Shown one piece after another: positions 50,428 to 63,075 of a DNA stretch of 64,000 nucleotides. How positions within the stretch are numbered: the stretch's first letter is position 1; every line of letters begins with the position of its first letter. Made by a program: the position numbers and the translations under genes. Origin of the DNA: Branchiostoma belcheri (Eukaryota > Chordata > Leptocardii > Amphioxiformes > Branchiostomatidae); NCBI RefSeq assembly GCF_001625305.1, contig NW_017804465.1:174280-238279 (forward strand), written 5' to 3'. The notes below the pieces were generated by a model. That model worked only from the letters and a program-made list of their open reading frames with translations, made no database searches and was not told where the DNA came from.

Positions 50428-53318
50428 TTAAGTACATGTATTATTCTAATTGTAGAGGTTTTGGAGTGATGGGCAAGTGACGAAATCTCATCACTAAATG
50501 CATACATTCAGCTGCTTGGACATTTATCACTATCATTCGGGCCCTTCTCTAAATTAGCCTCATTTCTACGCTGTATATTCTTCAAACTCTGATGCCATTA
50601 TTAAAAGAGCTTAAAGAAGACAAAGAATCGGCCATTTCCATTCACAGCCATTAGCCCTGTGATGTGCCCTGCCAGGGAAATGAAGAGGGAACCCGCCAAT
50701 TTGGGGTTAGTTTAGATCGCAATGAAGATAGAGAGAGAAATGTCTCCAGGCCGAATGTTCCGCGTGAGAAAGATTACCCACCTCAAGGTTAGACAATTTG
50801 GAAGCCGCCAACTTTACATTCTCCGGAGCAGAAGGAATTAGACGACGAATGTTGAGTTATCAATGAAGACAGAAGAGGCAATGGCGAGCCATTTCAGCTC
50901 CACCAAACTACGAGAGTAGCATATCATAACCAACTGATTTAACTATGGGGCACTGCTTGGAACCAGATGAAGCTCAAAAAGTGTATAAGCTCCATCTGTT
51001 CTTATACTAACAGCAGTCTTATAAGAAGCAAGAAGTTGAACCTGTTCATACTAGTATACATTAGTGCTCTTGTAGATAAGTAAGATACAGTACCTTGAGC
51101 TGCTTTATCACCTTAGTGACCTGTACTTAGCTTGTAAGAGTATATACCTACATTGTACAATAAAGGACTTTCATTCATTCATACCGTCATACCAATGAGG
51201 TGATGAGGCTATTACGGCAGCCCCTAGATATAACTTTTCTTTTGCATTCACAGGCCGATGATATTGGTACCGTGAAGGATAGCAATTCCTCTTTCGAGTA
51301 CAAGCACATTCACAAGCACTCTTCTCCATCAGTCTTCATTGTCATGGCCAATCTATGGAGCAGGAAATGGGAAAACATTCCACGTTTCGCAGCCATTGCC
51401 AAAAGATGTATTCATGGCAGGATTACTTGGAAGTGGGGGCGTGTTTCGTGCGGGGTCCCCGCTTTTTCGCGAACGGTGGCGGCGATCCCTTGACTTCTCC
51501 TGTGTGTGCCTCTCAACCTCGGGTGCCCATTTTGCTCGCAGATTAAATTGTAAGGTAGCGTACTGCATCTCTTTCTTTCCAACCAATGACTAGGAGAGAT
51601 GCAAAATGCATCAGACACCGATTGAGGGAAGGTCAGGCCACGTCTAATGTTGTAAAGGACTGCAATCATTCTCGGGAAGCTAATGAAACACTGTCGATTC
51701 TCCAACCACTTCACGGCTACCGATCACACGTCAAATAGGGCTATTTACTCATTCTAGCAGCAGCATCCTGCCGGCTGAATTAGCCCATTCAGATTAGCTA
51801 CGGTTTGTTCTTGGCAGGGAAAATTGTTCAACCTTTGCTTGCTGCCCCTCTTTCCTGACAGGTTAAACCAGGGTGGTGCAACTTTTGGGCGATAAAAAAA
51901 AGATATGACAGGTACTCAATCAGGAGTTTCATGATTGATGTCGCTTGAGATACTACTGACAAAGATCAATAAAATGAAAGCCTAATAATTATGTGTGGCC
52001 ACTTTCCTGATATCTGGCTCTCTTTGTTCACCCTAGGTTTGAATTCATCACGATCGTCTGAATCCCGTGCTGTCCATCATGAGACTGAAATCACACCTGG
52101 ATGCTTTCCAGTTCCAACACAGTGAAAGGGAAAACAGGGGCAATTCAAGTGACAATGGTTGAGATGAGTTTTCTTGCAGACTGTACTAGTGACGTTCAAA
52201 TGGTTACATTATTAGTAACCTCCATTAACATGGTACGTATAGCAAATCCCATATTGGGGTTTCTATCTGCACTTTGGTAAATTTCAAAGCTCAAGCATTG
52301 TAGAGATGTACTGACCCCAGAGTAACCACCATTGGATATCCAATCAAAGCTCCAAGAATATATGCAAAATTAATATGGATACCAATATGGCAGACAGTAT
52401 TTACTGCTGCAATGGTACTGGCAACATTACCTTGAAGTATGGAAACCCTTTTGATTGATACAAAGTCTGGCATTACGAGTCTCTTTCAAATTTGCAGAGA
52501 CGACGGAAGAGTCTTGGAATACGTTCGGAAACCCTAACAAAGATTGAAGGTCACGTGACTGGATATGCTCTGCAGGGATAATTTCACACCCCATATATTC
52601 ATCGTTCAGTCGCTGGGCGTGACAAGTTTTCTTACACTGTCACAAGACGCAGTCTAACGTACACGTCACACACACGGCACCACCTGATTTGCAGGTCTTG
52701 GTAACTTCAAATGACTCCGGGCTCCATAAATACTTTATGCCGTGTGATTCGAACTGGAGATGAGGCAATAAAGAGAGAATTTCCAGATGGCTTTGGCTCG
52801 CTTCATGGCTGACCCCATTTTATGGGGGAGGTATCTTGAGCTTTGGATCTGTATTCAAGGCCAAATGTTGACTACTGTGGCAATGTTGCCTGGAGGGGGG
52901 GGAGGGAGAAGGGTAATAGAGGCTTGTTCTTCTGTCTATGATCTTGATCTATGGGGGAAAGTGATTGTTTGGGAAGTGATTCACACCTGACTACTGATAG
53001 GGAATGCTTTGGGGACAGATAGAGATGCTGACACAAAGTTATGAGGTAAATGGTTTAAGGCTTTGTGGCTACTGTGAATTAACATAGTTTGAATGTCAAG
53101 GCCCGGGACCCTTCCACTAAATAGAGATCGCTGAGCAACTACTGAGCAATGAAAAATTAGATATGTGTGACCCTTCATTTCATACTTGGAACATGATGCA
53201 CAATGCAAGAGTATGACTTAAAACACACAAAACATGAAAAAAAATGTTGTTTGAAATTCATTGATCTACCAAATCTACCTTTAGTTAATTGTGTCCAAAT
53301 AAGGAAAGCCGTACTGAC

Positions 53319-53517
53319 CGGTCTCGCTTGCGGTTTCTCCCTTCATGGAGCTCCCGTCGCAGCTTTGGGGTCGAAGGTCAACTGGTGAACCGCAGGCGCT
53401 GTTTGCACGAACCTCCCTGTCGCTATCGCCACGCCCGCTGTCATGGTTACTGAGTACCGTGTTCAGGCTGTCGTCTGATGTGTTTTGACCTTTTAGTCTC
53501 GTCAAGAGTCGGGAGAC
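53319..53517 (-). CDS. Delta-type protocadherin, penultimate cytoplasmic exon
   Basis: Internal exon of 199 bp encoding 66 codons plus one base. The acceptor is TTTTTACTTCAG (AG at 53518-53519). The donor is CCG|GTCAGTA (GT at 53317-53318). The frame is open throughout and Ser/Asp/Gly-rich, as expected for a disordered tail. It carries DSGRGDSDRE (53413-53442), close to the DSGKGDSD-type conserved motif of delta-protocadherin tails. The leftover G joins AA of the exon at 36834, giving a continuous frame into the GHSDRCWMP motif. That phase match is the strongest evidence that the two exons belong to one transcript. An upstream phase-0 exon is required but was not found in 53518-64000, so the ectodomain exon is probably beyond the right edge. 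The donor has C at +3, which is non-consensus but tolerated. Confidence 0.85.
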
Positions 53518-54983
53518 CTGAAGTAAAAACATTAAAGAATTCAATTATCCATTGATTATACACTACCATAAACATCAACTTAACTGCACAAAGATCACAA
53601 ATGTCAGAAAAAGAGTTGAACACTAAGTCTGCAGAATAACAAGCAATGTCAGATGTTCAACTTTTGCAGTATGGCTGCTCAGAGCAATCGAGATGTTACC
53701 ATAAATTATGCCACCATCCTGTTATCCAAACTTTCTGTTGACTTTAAGATGGTTACCACTTATAAGCCTTCAAAGCACCCTGTGTGGCATAGAAAAAATG
53801 AATACCTCTTGCCCCTTCCACCCCATAAAGGCACCAACCCGTCACTAAACACCCTTGGCATTTTCAGCTTTGAAAAGCGAGCAAATGTGTCTGTGAGTGG
53901 GGAGATCGTGTAACCGACAAATGGACAAGCGCCGAGAAACGTAAGAGGTTTGACATTTGGGATGATTGCTTCCTCCTCTCACTTTCAAATGTTTCTGCAG
54001 ATTAAGGAAGGTTGCTGTATTTCACAATAAAGGTAGAATTGCACACCTTGGTCCTTTTAGTTGCCCTTTTAAAGATCACATGGAAAGAATCATGTGTTGG
54101 TTTCTCAGGTTTTTGCAGCCATGCTACTGCGGAAGATGGTAGCTGGGCTGCTGTTAAAACAGTTCGTTTTTCTCAGTTGTTTGTCATCAAAACAAAGACC
54201 AGGAGTTTATACAGTCTTAAGAGAGATGCCTCATAGTGACCATCTGTCTTTTCAAAACAAGTACAGCCTCTCAATGACTAACAGGTGGTTTCAAGTCGGT
54301 CAGGAAGATGGTAAAAATCTTACTTAGTTGGAAAAATTCTCTAGCAAATTAGAAATACAAAAGATATATCTTGTCTTGAAAGTTCTTCTGTGTTGGTATA
54401 AATCGTTATGATGCAAGTTTCCAACACAATTTCCAACACCAAATTTTTCACTGTACATGTACAACTTCCTTGACAAAGACTGAAGCCATACAGTTGAAGA
54501 TCTGTCAGTGAGTACATCCAACTCCTTGTATTGGAAATTACAGTTTAAACTTGCTTCATCAAACAAACATTTGCAGTAGCATGATTTTGTGGGAAGGGGT
54601 CACGAAAATGAAATCGCCTTGAACTTTCCAAGATATTACAATATCATGAAAAGAAGTCTTTTTATTTCCTTAAGGTTATTTGCCAGATGGATGAAGAGAT
54701 TGACAGGTTGGGAAGTGTTCTGGCCCATGACATGTTATCTCTCAATCCTTAATTTTTCACCAGGGCTGGCTCAGCTTGGTCGTTAGCCATCCTGATGTAA
54801 TTTGTGGGCTGTGCTAAACCCCCAGACAGACCCCGGGGACTAGGTGATATCAATCAGCTAAGCAAACAACAGACCTTTTTCCTATAGTTGGGTTTTCCCC
54901 ATCATATTGAAAGAAAGCAGATACTATATCCTCCAGATTACAATAATTTGATTAGCCCCCTTGTTTTTACTTTCCTTTCATAA

Positions 54984-55356
54984 GGCCACACCAATTTAAT
55001 TTGTTGGTTCTCGGATTTGCCTCTTCGTTTTTTTCTGATTTGCAAAAAAAAAATTGATTCTGGTCCTGAATCAACTGAAAAATGCTCATGTTTTGCCCCC
55101 CAACAGTTGAGGAAAGTCCTTTTCTTCCTAGTTGTTACAGTTTTCTCATCTATCATTGCAGTGGTTTGATTAAAAGTTCAAAAATTCAAAGTTTAAATTT
55201 AACCCAGCCTTTTGTGTTGACTTCATGGCTCATTTTGTAGCATTTAAGCCTATAATAGGATGCCTAGACCTGTTTTTATTTTTATTTTTTTTCGCCCTGT
55301 CGCTTCATATTTTGTCTGAAAAAATCCGAGAACCAACAAATTAAATTGGTGTGGCC
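54984..55356. mobile_element. Harbinger-like MITE, complete
   Basis: A 373 bp non-autonomous DNA element with near-perfect terminal inverted repeats starting GGCCACACCAATTTAATTTG and ending in the complement. It is flanked by the 3 bp direct repeat TAA (54981-54983 and 55357-55359). A TWA target duplication and GGCC-starting ends fit the PIF/Harbinger superfamily. No transposase is encoded. Best-preserved copy in the window. Confidence 0.82.
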
Positions 55357-56221
55357 TAAGGAAAGGATTGTGACTAAATGAAAGCAAGCTAAGGCTCTTA
55401 AAAGATTAAGGCCTAACATCTTTATCTGTTTTTCTATTCAAAGCACTGAATATTGCAAAGACCAAATGCAATTGCAAATATGTCTTTTCTTGTATAGTGT
55501 ACTTTTCTCTCACATTATAAAAAAGGCACTGCAGACAAATCCTCTGAAATCTTATCCAAGCTGTTATCCCTGACTTTCAGGAAAGAAGGGGGGAAAGTGC
55601 AAGCTCTCAAAAACTTTAAGATGAGATGAAGAGAAAGCAATACATCTTCAATCAGCCCAATCTTTTTTTTTTCCTTTTTCAATCCAAACCACTTCATCAA
55701 GCACTTCAACTTCAAGACTGATAAGTGTCCTTTTACTGAGTGGTAAAGTTAAAGTTATATAAGAGTCTGAGGTTTAATACAGGAGTCAGTAGGAGTAGCC
55801 AAACTGGTGCCAGTGACGCACACGACAAATGAAGAAAAGGGTGCTGGTGTCACCAACATGAAAGCAGATCTGACAGTGCACTGCCATTAGGAGAGAGAAG
55901 AGAAATGTCCAGACTGTGCTTGATGTACGAAATGAAAAATATTCTAGTAAGCATCTTTAATCCTGAAGCCTATAAAAGAAAAAGAAACAGCCACAAACTA
56001 CCATTTCAAGTTTCAGTGGATGCAGTAGAGGTAATTCACAATCAGGACCAGGTTCATAGCTTGATGTGCTCAATTCTACTGCGTCAACACAGTACCGGTA
56101 ATATGTAGGTTTTGTCCCTTGCCTTCTGCTTTTATGCTATTTGCTTGCTATTTATATATCTTCACTATGAAATGACCGACACCAAAGGAAATGAATTGGT
56201 ATGGCCAGAGCAATTAACACA

Positions 56222-56325
56222 TAAAATAATTAGAACCCGAGATTTGAACCCTTGACCTTCTGGTCAAGAATCAGGGTCATTCAATCTGCTGACAAGCGAC
56301 AAAAGCTACACCCTGACTGCAGACC
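56222..56325 (-). repeat. tRNA-like SINE relic
   Basis: The minus strand reads GTCAAGGGTTCAAATCTCGGG with a head-like segment upstream. Diverged and short. Confidence 0.45.
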
Positions 56326-57839
56326 TTGACACTGAGCGGACGCCCTCCCACCTTCTCTTTGCCTTCCCACCTTCTCCCCACCCACTTTACAACCTCATCA
56401 ATCATGCTACTGTCGAAGGAGGTAGACCTTTATGTCAAAAATCAATACCTGTTATTTAAGACCCGGTGTGCCTCTACTTTTATGAGCGAGTTCCTTTGCC
56501 CAAAGAAGGCACTCCAGGATTAATTACTACAACTTTAACCTTTCACGATGTCCCACCGGGCCACCAGAGCTGTAAAATTGTAGTTCACTCCTGTTGGTTT
56601 CCTCGGCAAAACATGATTTATTTTCCATTGACTTTCTTGGCAAGAAATAGCAAAAACCTTGGTTTGCAACAGGCAGTGTGCAATATTTTTATTAACAATT
56701 TTTGGTGTTATGCATCAGTGCTACATTTTTTTGTGTATTAGCAATTGCCATTTGGATGCTTTGTGAGCCACAATCTGATCGTTGCTATCTTTTTGCAATA
56801 AGTGCTTATTCTTTTAATCATCTATCATTTTGTAAACATATTGGTATTGCTGTTTGCCTCTGGTAATCAGTTTGATGGATGATGTGGCAGTCTGTTTTCC
56901 AATCAAATCAATCCTTATACTCGGGTCATTCTAAACTTTCCAAGTGTTTTTTTTGCAAAACAAACAATCAGAAAGTAACTGTAACAGATTGTACCTGGAA
57001 TATGTTTGTGGTATTTTGTAATCGTGGCAGATTGTGGGGTTGAAACAACATCATGCCAAGGGTTCTATCTTGTTGCTGAGTCTAGACTTATTCGACCGGA
57101 AAAATCATTGAAAAATGGTAGACCGACATCAATAGATGGAAATTTGATTGTATCAACTAAATTGTCCCAGAGCGAATCCATGATGGTTTTCCCAAACCCC
57201 GTTAGTATCTATACTCAAATCACATCCCTAATTATTCATCAATCAGTGCGCTTGGCAGCCTCTGGGGCCTTGGCTGACACTTCTTCATATTTCCTATACA
57301 CTTAAAAGGAAATCAAATTTTAGCATTTGCAGAAATTATCGATAAGTCACGATTTTCCATTATCATCAATATTTTGTATCACTGCTGTGATTTGTTATGT
57401 GAGGGAGGTGTAATGCATGGGAAAGTAACGTTATCATATAATTCAAAGCAATATTACAAAACCTATTCATACAATGGGAAACTAGGTAACTTGTCAATCA
57501 ATTGACCCAAATCAAGCAGTGTGCCAAAACCATCCATCTAGCATTGCAAAGATAGATAGTGTACAAGAAGAAAACATGCTTATCCCACACAAGGATACAG
57601 CATCAATTCCTTCCAACAATATTACAGCGTCTAACGATGTACCGTGGGTAATTGATCGATTGATTGACAGATAAATCAAAGCATACGCCGAAGCTACCCC
57701 GGGACCACCTCGCGATGGTAAAGACGAATCATGCTGCAAATTGGATCCTGTTTCCCCTACCCCTCTGGGACGCGCCCGATCATTTGGGGAGGGCGGGTGG
57801 AAACACGGGATCAGACAGACCCAACTTCGAGGGATCAAA

Positions 57840-58440
57840 CCCTCTCATATCTGTCACGCTGGATCTTGCCAATGGTTTTGTATGTTATTGTTCAACTCAA
57901 GACCATTTAAGCATATTAAGATAACTAAACTGTAACACTCATATTGCTACCACCAGCTAAATGATTAGAATTATTGAACATTTACCTTCAGCTCCAAGGG
58001 ATCAAAGCCTCTTTTCGTATTTGTCACACTGGATCAAGTGTTGCAAGTGAGTTGCAATTGCCGACCCTCCAAAATTTACCGTAAAGCGTTGCAAGGATAC
58101 CCCCATGCAGACCCTCATTTAAGTCTTTTAGGGATGGTATGCATATTTGTAAATCATTGATTGTAACACTTACTCACTTTGGGCATCTTATTTGGTCAAC
58201 TTAGTGGTTAGAATCATCAAACAGCTACCGACAACTCAGTAGGAGCTAATCCTCCCCTATCAGTCACGGGAGATCAAACTGTCAAAGTTCATTTGCATAT
58301 CGTTGTTCCACCCGAGACCACTTAACTCTTTTACCATAAAATACGTTATGTAAGCCATCGATTATGACACTTTTGCACCATATGGCAGTTCAACGTGAAC
58401 TAGTTTTACCATCAGCGGAACGATTAGAATTACTGATGGT
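57840..58440. repeat. Diverged tandem repeat of about 206 bp
   Basis: Three units are recognisable by agacca-tttaa (57900, 58107, 58313), gtaacact/atgacact, and gattagaattattga-type blocks (57962, 58206, 58422). Units are heavily diverged. Confidence 0.5.
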
Positions 58441-60492
58441 CCTTATTTGCATGTTCTTGCCCATATGGGCTAGATACAGTACATGTAGTTAATATGTTAT
58501 TACATAAAGACTAATGGTAAAATATCATTGACTGTAATGTTGATAGTGAACAAGGGGAGGAATAAAATAGTTTAGCATATAAGGTAAATTTGTCAACGTT
58601 ATTACTAAATCTATTGTATACCACTAGATTTATCATTTGCAGAACACTTAAACATATAAAGCTATGCTGCCACTAAATTTACTGCAACAATACATGTTAT
58701 CAAACCTCATATCAGGAAATATAAGTATAAATTGTTCAGACAGTAGCTGTATGTTCTCTATTGCTTTACTTTCCTTTTATGACACTGTACATACATTATT
58801 AGCCTTCAGGCATGCATGATTTTACAAAATTATCGTATGACTGTGTCTTACTGTTTTCCTAAATGTAGCTAAAGCAAGGGATTTAATATCATATTTGATT
58901 GAAATGAGAGATAAGTGAGGGACTTCAAGTTTGTTTAAATAATCCAGATTGAAAAACATGAAACGAGGCGAGTCTTATTGGTTCTGCCAGCGAGGCCGAC
59001 GCTAAAAATGATTACCTCCCAGGCGGTGAAGAATTTGCCGAGATAAATTGAAAGATAAGTTTCCGCGTTCCCTGCCCCGTTGGACTGCTGGAGTGTGAAA
59101 AATGAAATTATAGTGAAGTTGGAAATGTGGAATGTTTCTTCGATGAATTTGAGAGATACGGTGGGCGATGTCTGATTTGCTGAGTCGGCGAAAATTTGGA
59201 TCAGCTTGGAAAACCCCTTATTAAAACTGCCAGTCAACCATTCCTCGCTTAATGGCAGCCAATTTCTCATCATCAGGTGGGGAAGTGAGTTTCAGGGCTC
59301 GAAATACATGTGCCACCTGCTCGTGTAGGTGAAATTGGAGCTGTGCAGGTGTTTCAGACGTCTATGTGCACCTAACCTGCAATGGGCCAATATTAAACCA
59401 ACCTAAGATAACATACGACCTATAGTGCTCTGTTTTCAATTTTTACTTTTGAATACAGCAGATTCAAAATGGCCTCAAAATGGCACCTTCATTGTTTTTA
59501 GTGGCGAACTAGAGGGCCATGAAAATGAGTGATTTAGGTATAATTTACCTGGCACAGGTTATCTCAAATGTTACCTGCCTCCTTGGCAGACTCTTCAAAT
59601 CAGGCTTTTGGGGGACTCAAAATGTTTCTGGCATGCTGAGGCATGGCACAAGAAACTTCTATACGAATGTATAAAGTATGAATAGAAGTGATATGCCATC
59701 AGAAAAAAAACAAGCTCATATAGTCCGCTAAGGAGGCTAAAAAAAAGTATATTGAGCCCAGTTAGTTTGCTGGCCATGGGGAGGGATGATTGGTTCTCTA
59801 CTCCCTGTAACAGCATAAAGGCTCCCGTATGATACACCACAAGCTGACGCCTCGCTGGAGAGGGGACTTAATGAAATTTTCAAGTCGGCACACAAACTTG
59901 CGCGCCTGCTGGTAGGAAATTGGTTTTTGGTTGTTTGATTTTGATTTGAGCGCTGGCCTTGCGGTGTACTCCACTTTAAGGGCTGATCGGCTGCCATGGG
60001 GCCACAGCAATGCGATTAGTTGTTTCTCAGACCTGTTTGTTTGGAAAAAATCCAGAAAAGATTCATTTCTAGCATATGATTATGAAGTGATAGTTTTTCA
60101 GATTTTGGTTCACTTTTTTAGGCTTGGGTTTACAGTACTGTTTGTAATTTTAAAAGACAAGTTTAGGATGTTTGCCGGCCATCTTATCTATTTATTCAAA
60201 GGCAAGTATACCGGGGGTGACTTTCAGGCAGTGTGGCTGATTTTCAATCTCTTGTTCAGGCTATCCCAATTTAGCCCTATGGCTCAATTTTTTAAGAAAA
60301 AGTCCCAGAAACGACATTTTAGATTAATGTGGCCTGAGGACCACCTGTGGCTGTTAATATCCGTTCACCTGCGCATGTTGTCTCAGCACAATGTTGGTTA
60401 CAACTGGGAAGTGACCTAAATAAGAGATGGTCTCTGATCAACTAGTCCGTCTTCATTAGTACATAACGGCCTTCACATGGTCAGGAGAAGGG

Positions 60493-60608
60493 TAGCCTGG
60501 ATTTCCAGAGACTTAACACAGGCCAGCCTCTCAGCTCCAGGGCTACACAGGGTAGCTCCTAGCCTCCAGGCCCTGTAGGCCATGGAAGCAGTCTGGCACC
60601 CAGGCTAG
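60493..60608. mobile_element. Foldback element with TAGCCTGG ends
   Basis: Starts TAGCCTGGATTTCCAGA and ends GTCTGGCACCCAGGCTA. The palindromic interior includes cctccaggccctgtaggcc. Confidence 0.55.
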
Positions 60609-61914
60609 GAGAAGGGAAGTAATCCTTTCTTGTAAGGTGTACTTACTTAATTCTACCGGGTCACATATACCTGCCAACATGCATCTAAAGAGACCTCCAA
60701 TCCAATGTGTCCCAGTATAAGGAACTGTAGTGGGGAGAGGCATGGAGGTGCTACGCTAGAGCCAGCTAGGCTATACCCCTAAGTCTGACAACACAGCCTA
60801 TGTACTGACAATCATAAACCCTAACTGTATTGGAACTGGATTGTCGGGATATTGGGTTGTCCCTGCACTACAGATCTCAAACACACTGTACTTCAGGGTG
60901 GTGCTTCTTATATGTAACCTGGATACGTCTTAAGTATTAGTAAGAAACTAGAAGTCTCTACCAATTTTCCTTGATCATCATCATCATACAATATTGATAT
61001 CAGGAGCTTCGAATACTTCTGCTAGCATGATAAAGGTTATGTATGTTTTATCAGTTTCAATTTTCCTGAAAATTGATGAGGGCTTTGGTAATTTCAAACT
61101 CATACATATTGACATGCACTCAGTGCTCAATCAATACCAATGGCCTTTCAAATACAGAAACTGGATCTTTATTTTTAGTACGACTTGAAAGTTTTTCCTT
61201 TTGATAAATCTGATGATAAAGATTTCTGTTATTGATTTTTTTCTATTTTGCTAACAGAATAAGTGGTACTGAGAAAGTCAAACCCAAAAAGTTTAGTCAT
61301 ATTGTTCTTCACTGTATTCTTTTCCTTGTTACCAGGTAAATTGGTGGACTCTCCAAGCAGAGGTTTAGGACTCTTAGGTTTGTTTTTGATGTACTTGTTA
61401 TGAGGTGTTTTTATCAGGCTTTCTTTTTTGCACTGGTATCTTTTTTTAAGCCAGCCAAAGGGAAACAAATGGTCGCTGCCTAGCAAATGGATACTGCCTT
61501 GCCAATTTTATACTGTCTTTGCAGATACCAAAATGTCTGTTTCAAGATAAAGATTGGCCCAGGGACTCTAACATGAGAATTTGGACCTGGCCATTGAACA
61601 CTGGGGTGTAGTGAACAATGGTGGAACCGAAAGTATACAAAAGTCTCAGATGTTTGCGGCAGGGATACTGTTACGTGTAATTGCAGGGGAAATGTTACAG
61701 ACTTTGGGCTTCCTGGGGTTGGGGGCATGGGATGGTCCCCGGGGTAAACACATGGAAACTGTTGTCTGAACAAATTGGTTACAGTTTCAGACCTCTTTCA
61801 TCTTGTCAACATCTCTGGAAAACATTTCCAGATCATCAAATATTTCCTAATGATGATTGCGACCAGGTGTACCTGACTAATGACAATAAATCTAACAAGC
61901 CAAACATTTCTGCA

Positions 61915-62100
61915 ACAGAAGTGGAAGTAAAAGTAAAGGCTTTTTTAGTGAAAATTAAAGCTTAAATTTTGTGACAGAAAGTGAACCTAGAAAGTAAAAG
62001 TCATTTTAGAACCTAGAAAGTGAAGTCAGAAATTGAATGTGATTTTAGAACCCACAAAGCGAATGCACCCAAAAAAGTGAAAGTCATTTCTGTCAGTAAG
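61915..62100. repeat. Short degenerate tandem repeat
   Basis: gaacctagaaagtaaaagtcatttta-like units at 61983, 62009 and 62048, preceded by purine-rich gaagtggaagtaaaagtaaag. Confidence 0.6.
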
Positions 62101-62368
62101 TGGATGTGAACTCATTGTGCCCTTCATAAACAATGTTCAAGGGTTGTGACAACATTTTCTTTGTTCTTTTTCAAAGTGCCTCTGGGTGTGTGTATTGTGT
62201 AACTGGATTATTTTTTTCTACAAAGCCTTCTGTCTTTTCCATGGGTGTTTATACTGGAGTTTATAAAATCTAAATGTAAACTAAGAAGTGGTTTACTCTT
62301 TGCTCTTTGTTCTGTAGTCATTTGTGAAAGTGAGGTTGTTTATTCTGATGTCCCCTGAATGAAGCCTG

Positions 62369-62600
62369 GAACAATAGCTTGAACAAAAGCTAGGCTTCTG
62401 TACACACAATTTTATTTGCCCTTCATTTTCTCTAATCCCACTCAAGCACACCATAAAAAGCCTCATACTGACTTTCTACCATTAGTGAAAATAAAGTAGA
62501 CAAAGCTGGGAACTAAGGTTCAAACAATAGAAGGGCTTTTCTACACTATTTTATTTGCCCTTTATTTTCCTCTAATCCCACTCACGCATGCTATGAACTG
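62369..62600. repeat. Direct duplication, period about 150 bp
   Basis: Both units carry aacaatag, then attttatttgccctt-attttc then tctaatcccactca-gca. A weaker third trace is at 62816. Confidence 0.65.
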
Positions 62601-63075
62601 TTATTGTTAGTAAAAAAAGCTCAAATGAAGAAATGAATTCCCTACATCCTATTTTAGATTCTTCAAGCAGATTTTGTGGTGGCTGCAAGTTAGTATCAAA
62701 TTGGCAGGGTAGTAACCATTTGCCATTCAAAGAATGAAAAAAGATACCAGTACTGTAAAAAGAAATGCCTAAAACATGTCAAAGACAAGTATATGATGCC
62801 TAAACCTCTGCATGTAGTTGCCTTCATTTTCTCCAAACCCTCTCCGGTAACACATAGAAAAGGAAACGCTTTTTTCCTATAACTGGCTCATTATCTCTAC
62901 TACAAACAAACACGGACTAGTTAACCCATTGTGGGTGTGTATAGGCAGAGGCAGGGGGCATGAGGGACCACCAAGGTTCCCACCTCCAGATCTATTCATG
63001 AATTCCCCCCACCATCTGTCTACTTTGTCTTGCTATGGCTTCTCCCATCCGCTCCCATCTACATTACAATTGCAG

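Larger units (their letters stand above)
36835..53318 (-). other. Protocadherin intron (16.5 kb) between the two tail exons
   Basis: Intron inferred from the phase-compatible donor (53317-53318) and acceptor (36835-36836). It contains a MITE at 39740-39976, SINE relics at 38370-38480 and 49310-49400, a TTAA hairpin element at 50350-50427, a foldback at 49547-49652, and a duplicated 240 bp element (37675 and 39451). Between these are repeat-poor, locally GC-richer blocks at about 43.2-44.6, 47.4-48.0, 50.5-50.9 and 51.2-51.8 kb. Nothing clearly coding was recognised in the intron apart from a weak plus-strand exon candidate at 49874-49982. Alternative protocadherin tail exons cannot be excluded. 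Confidence 0.7.

Noticed and set aside
59931..60419. Plus-strand open frame of 162 codons
   Set aside because: Long, but rich in F, L and K, with no family signature. Its end runs through a decayed MITE terminus (aacgacattttagattaatgtggcc).
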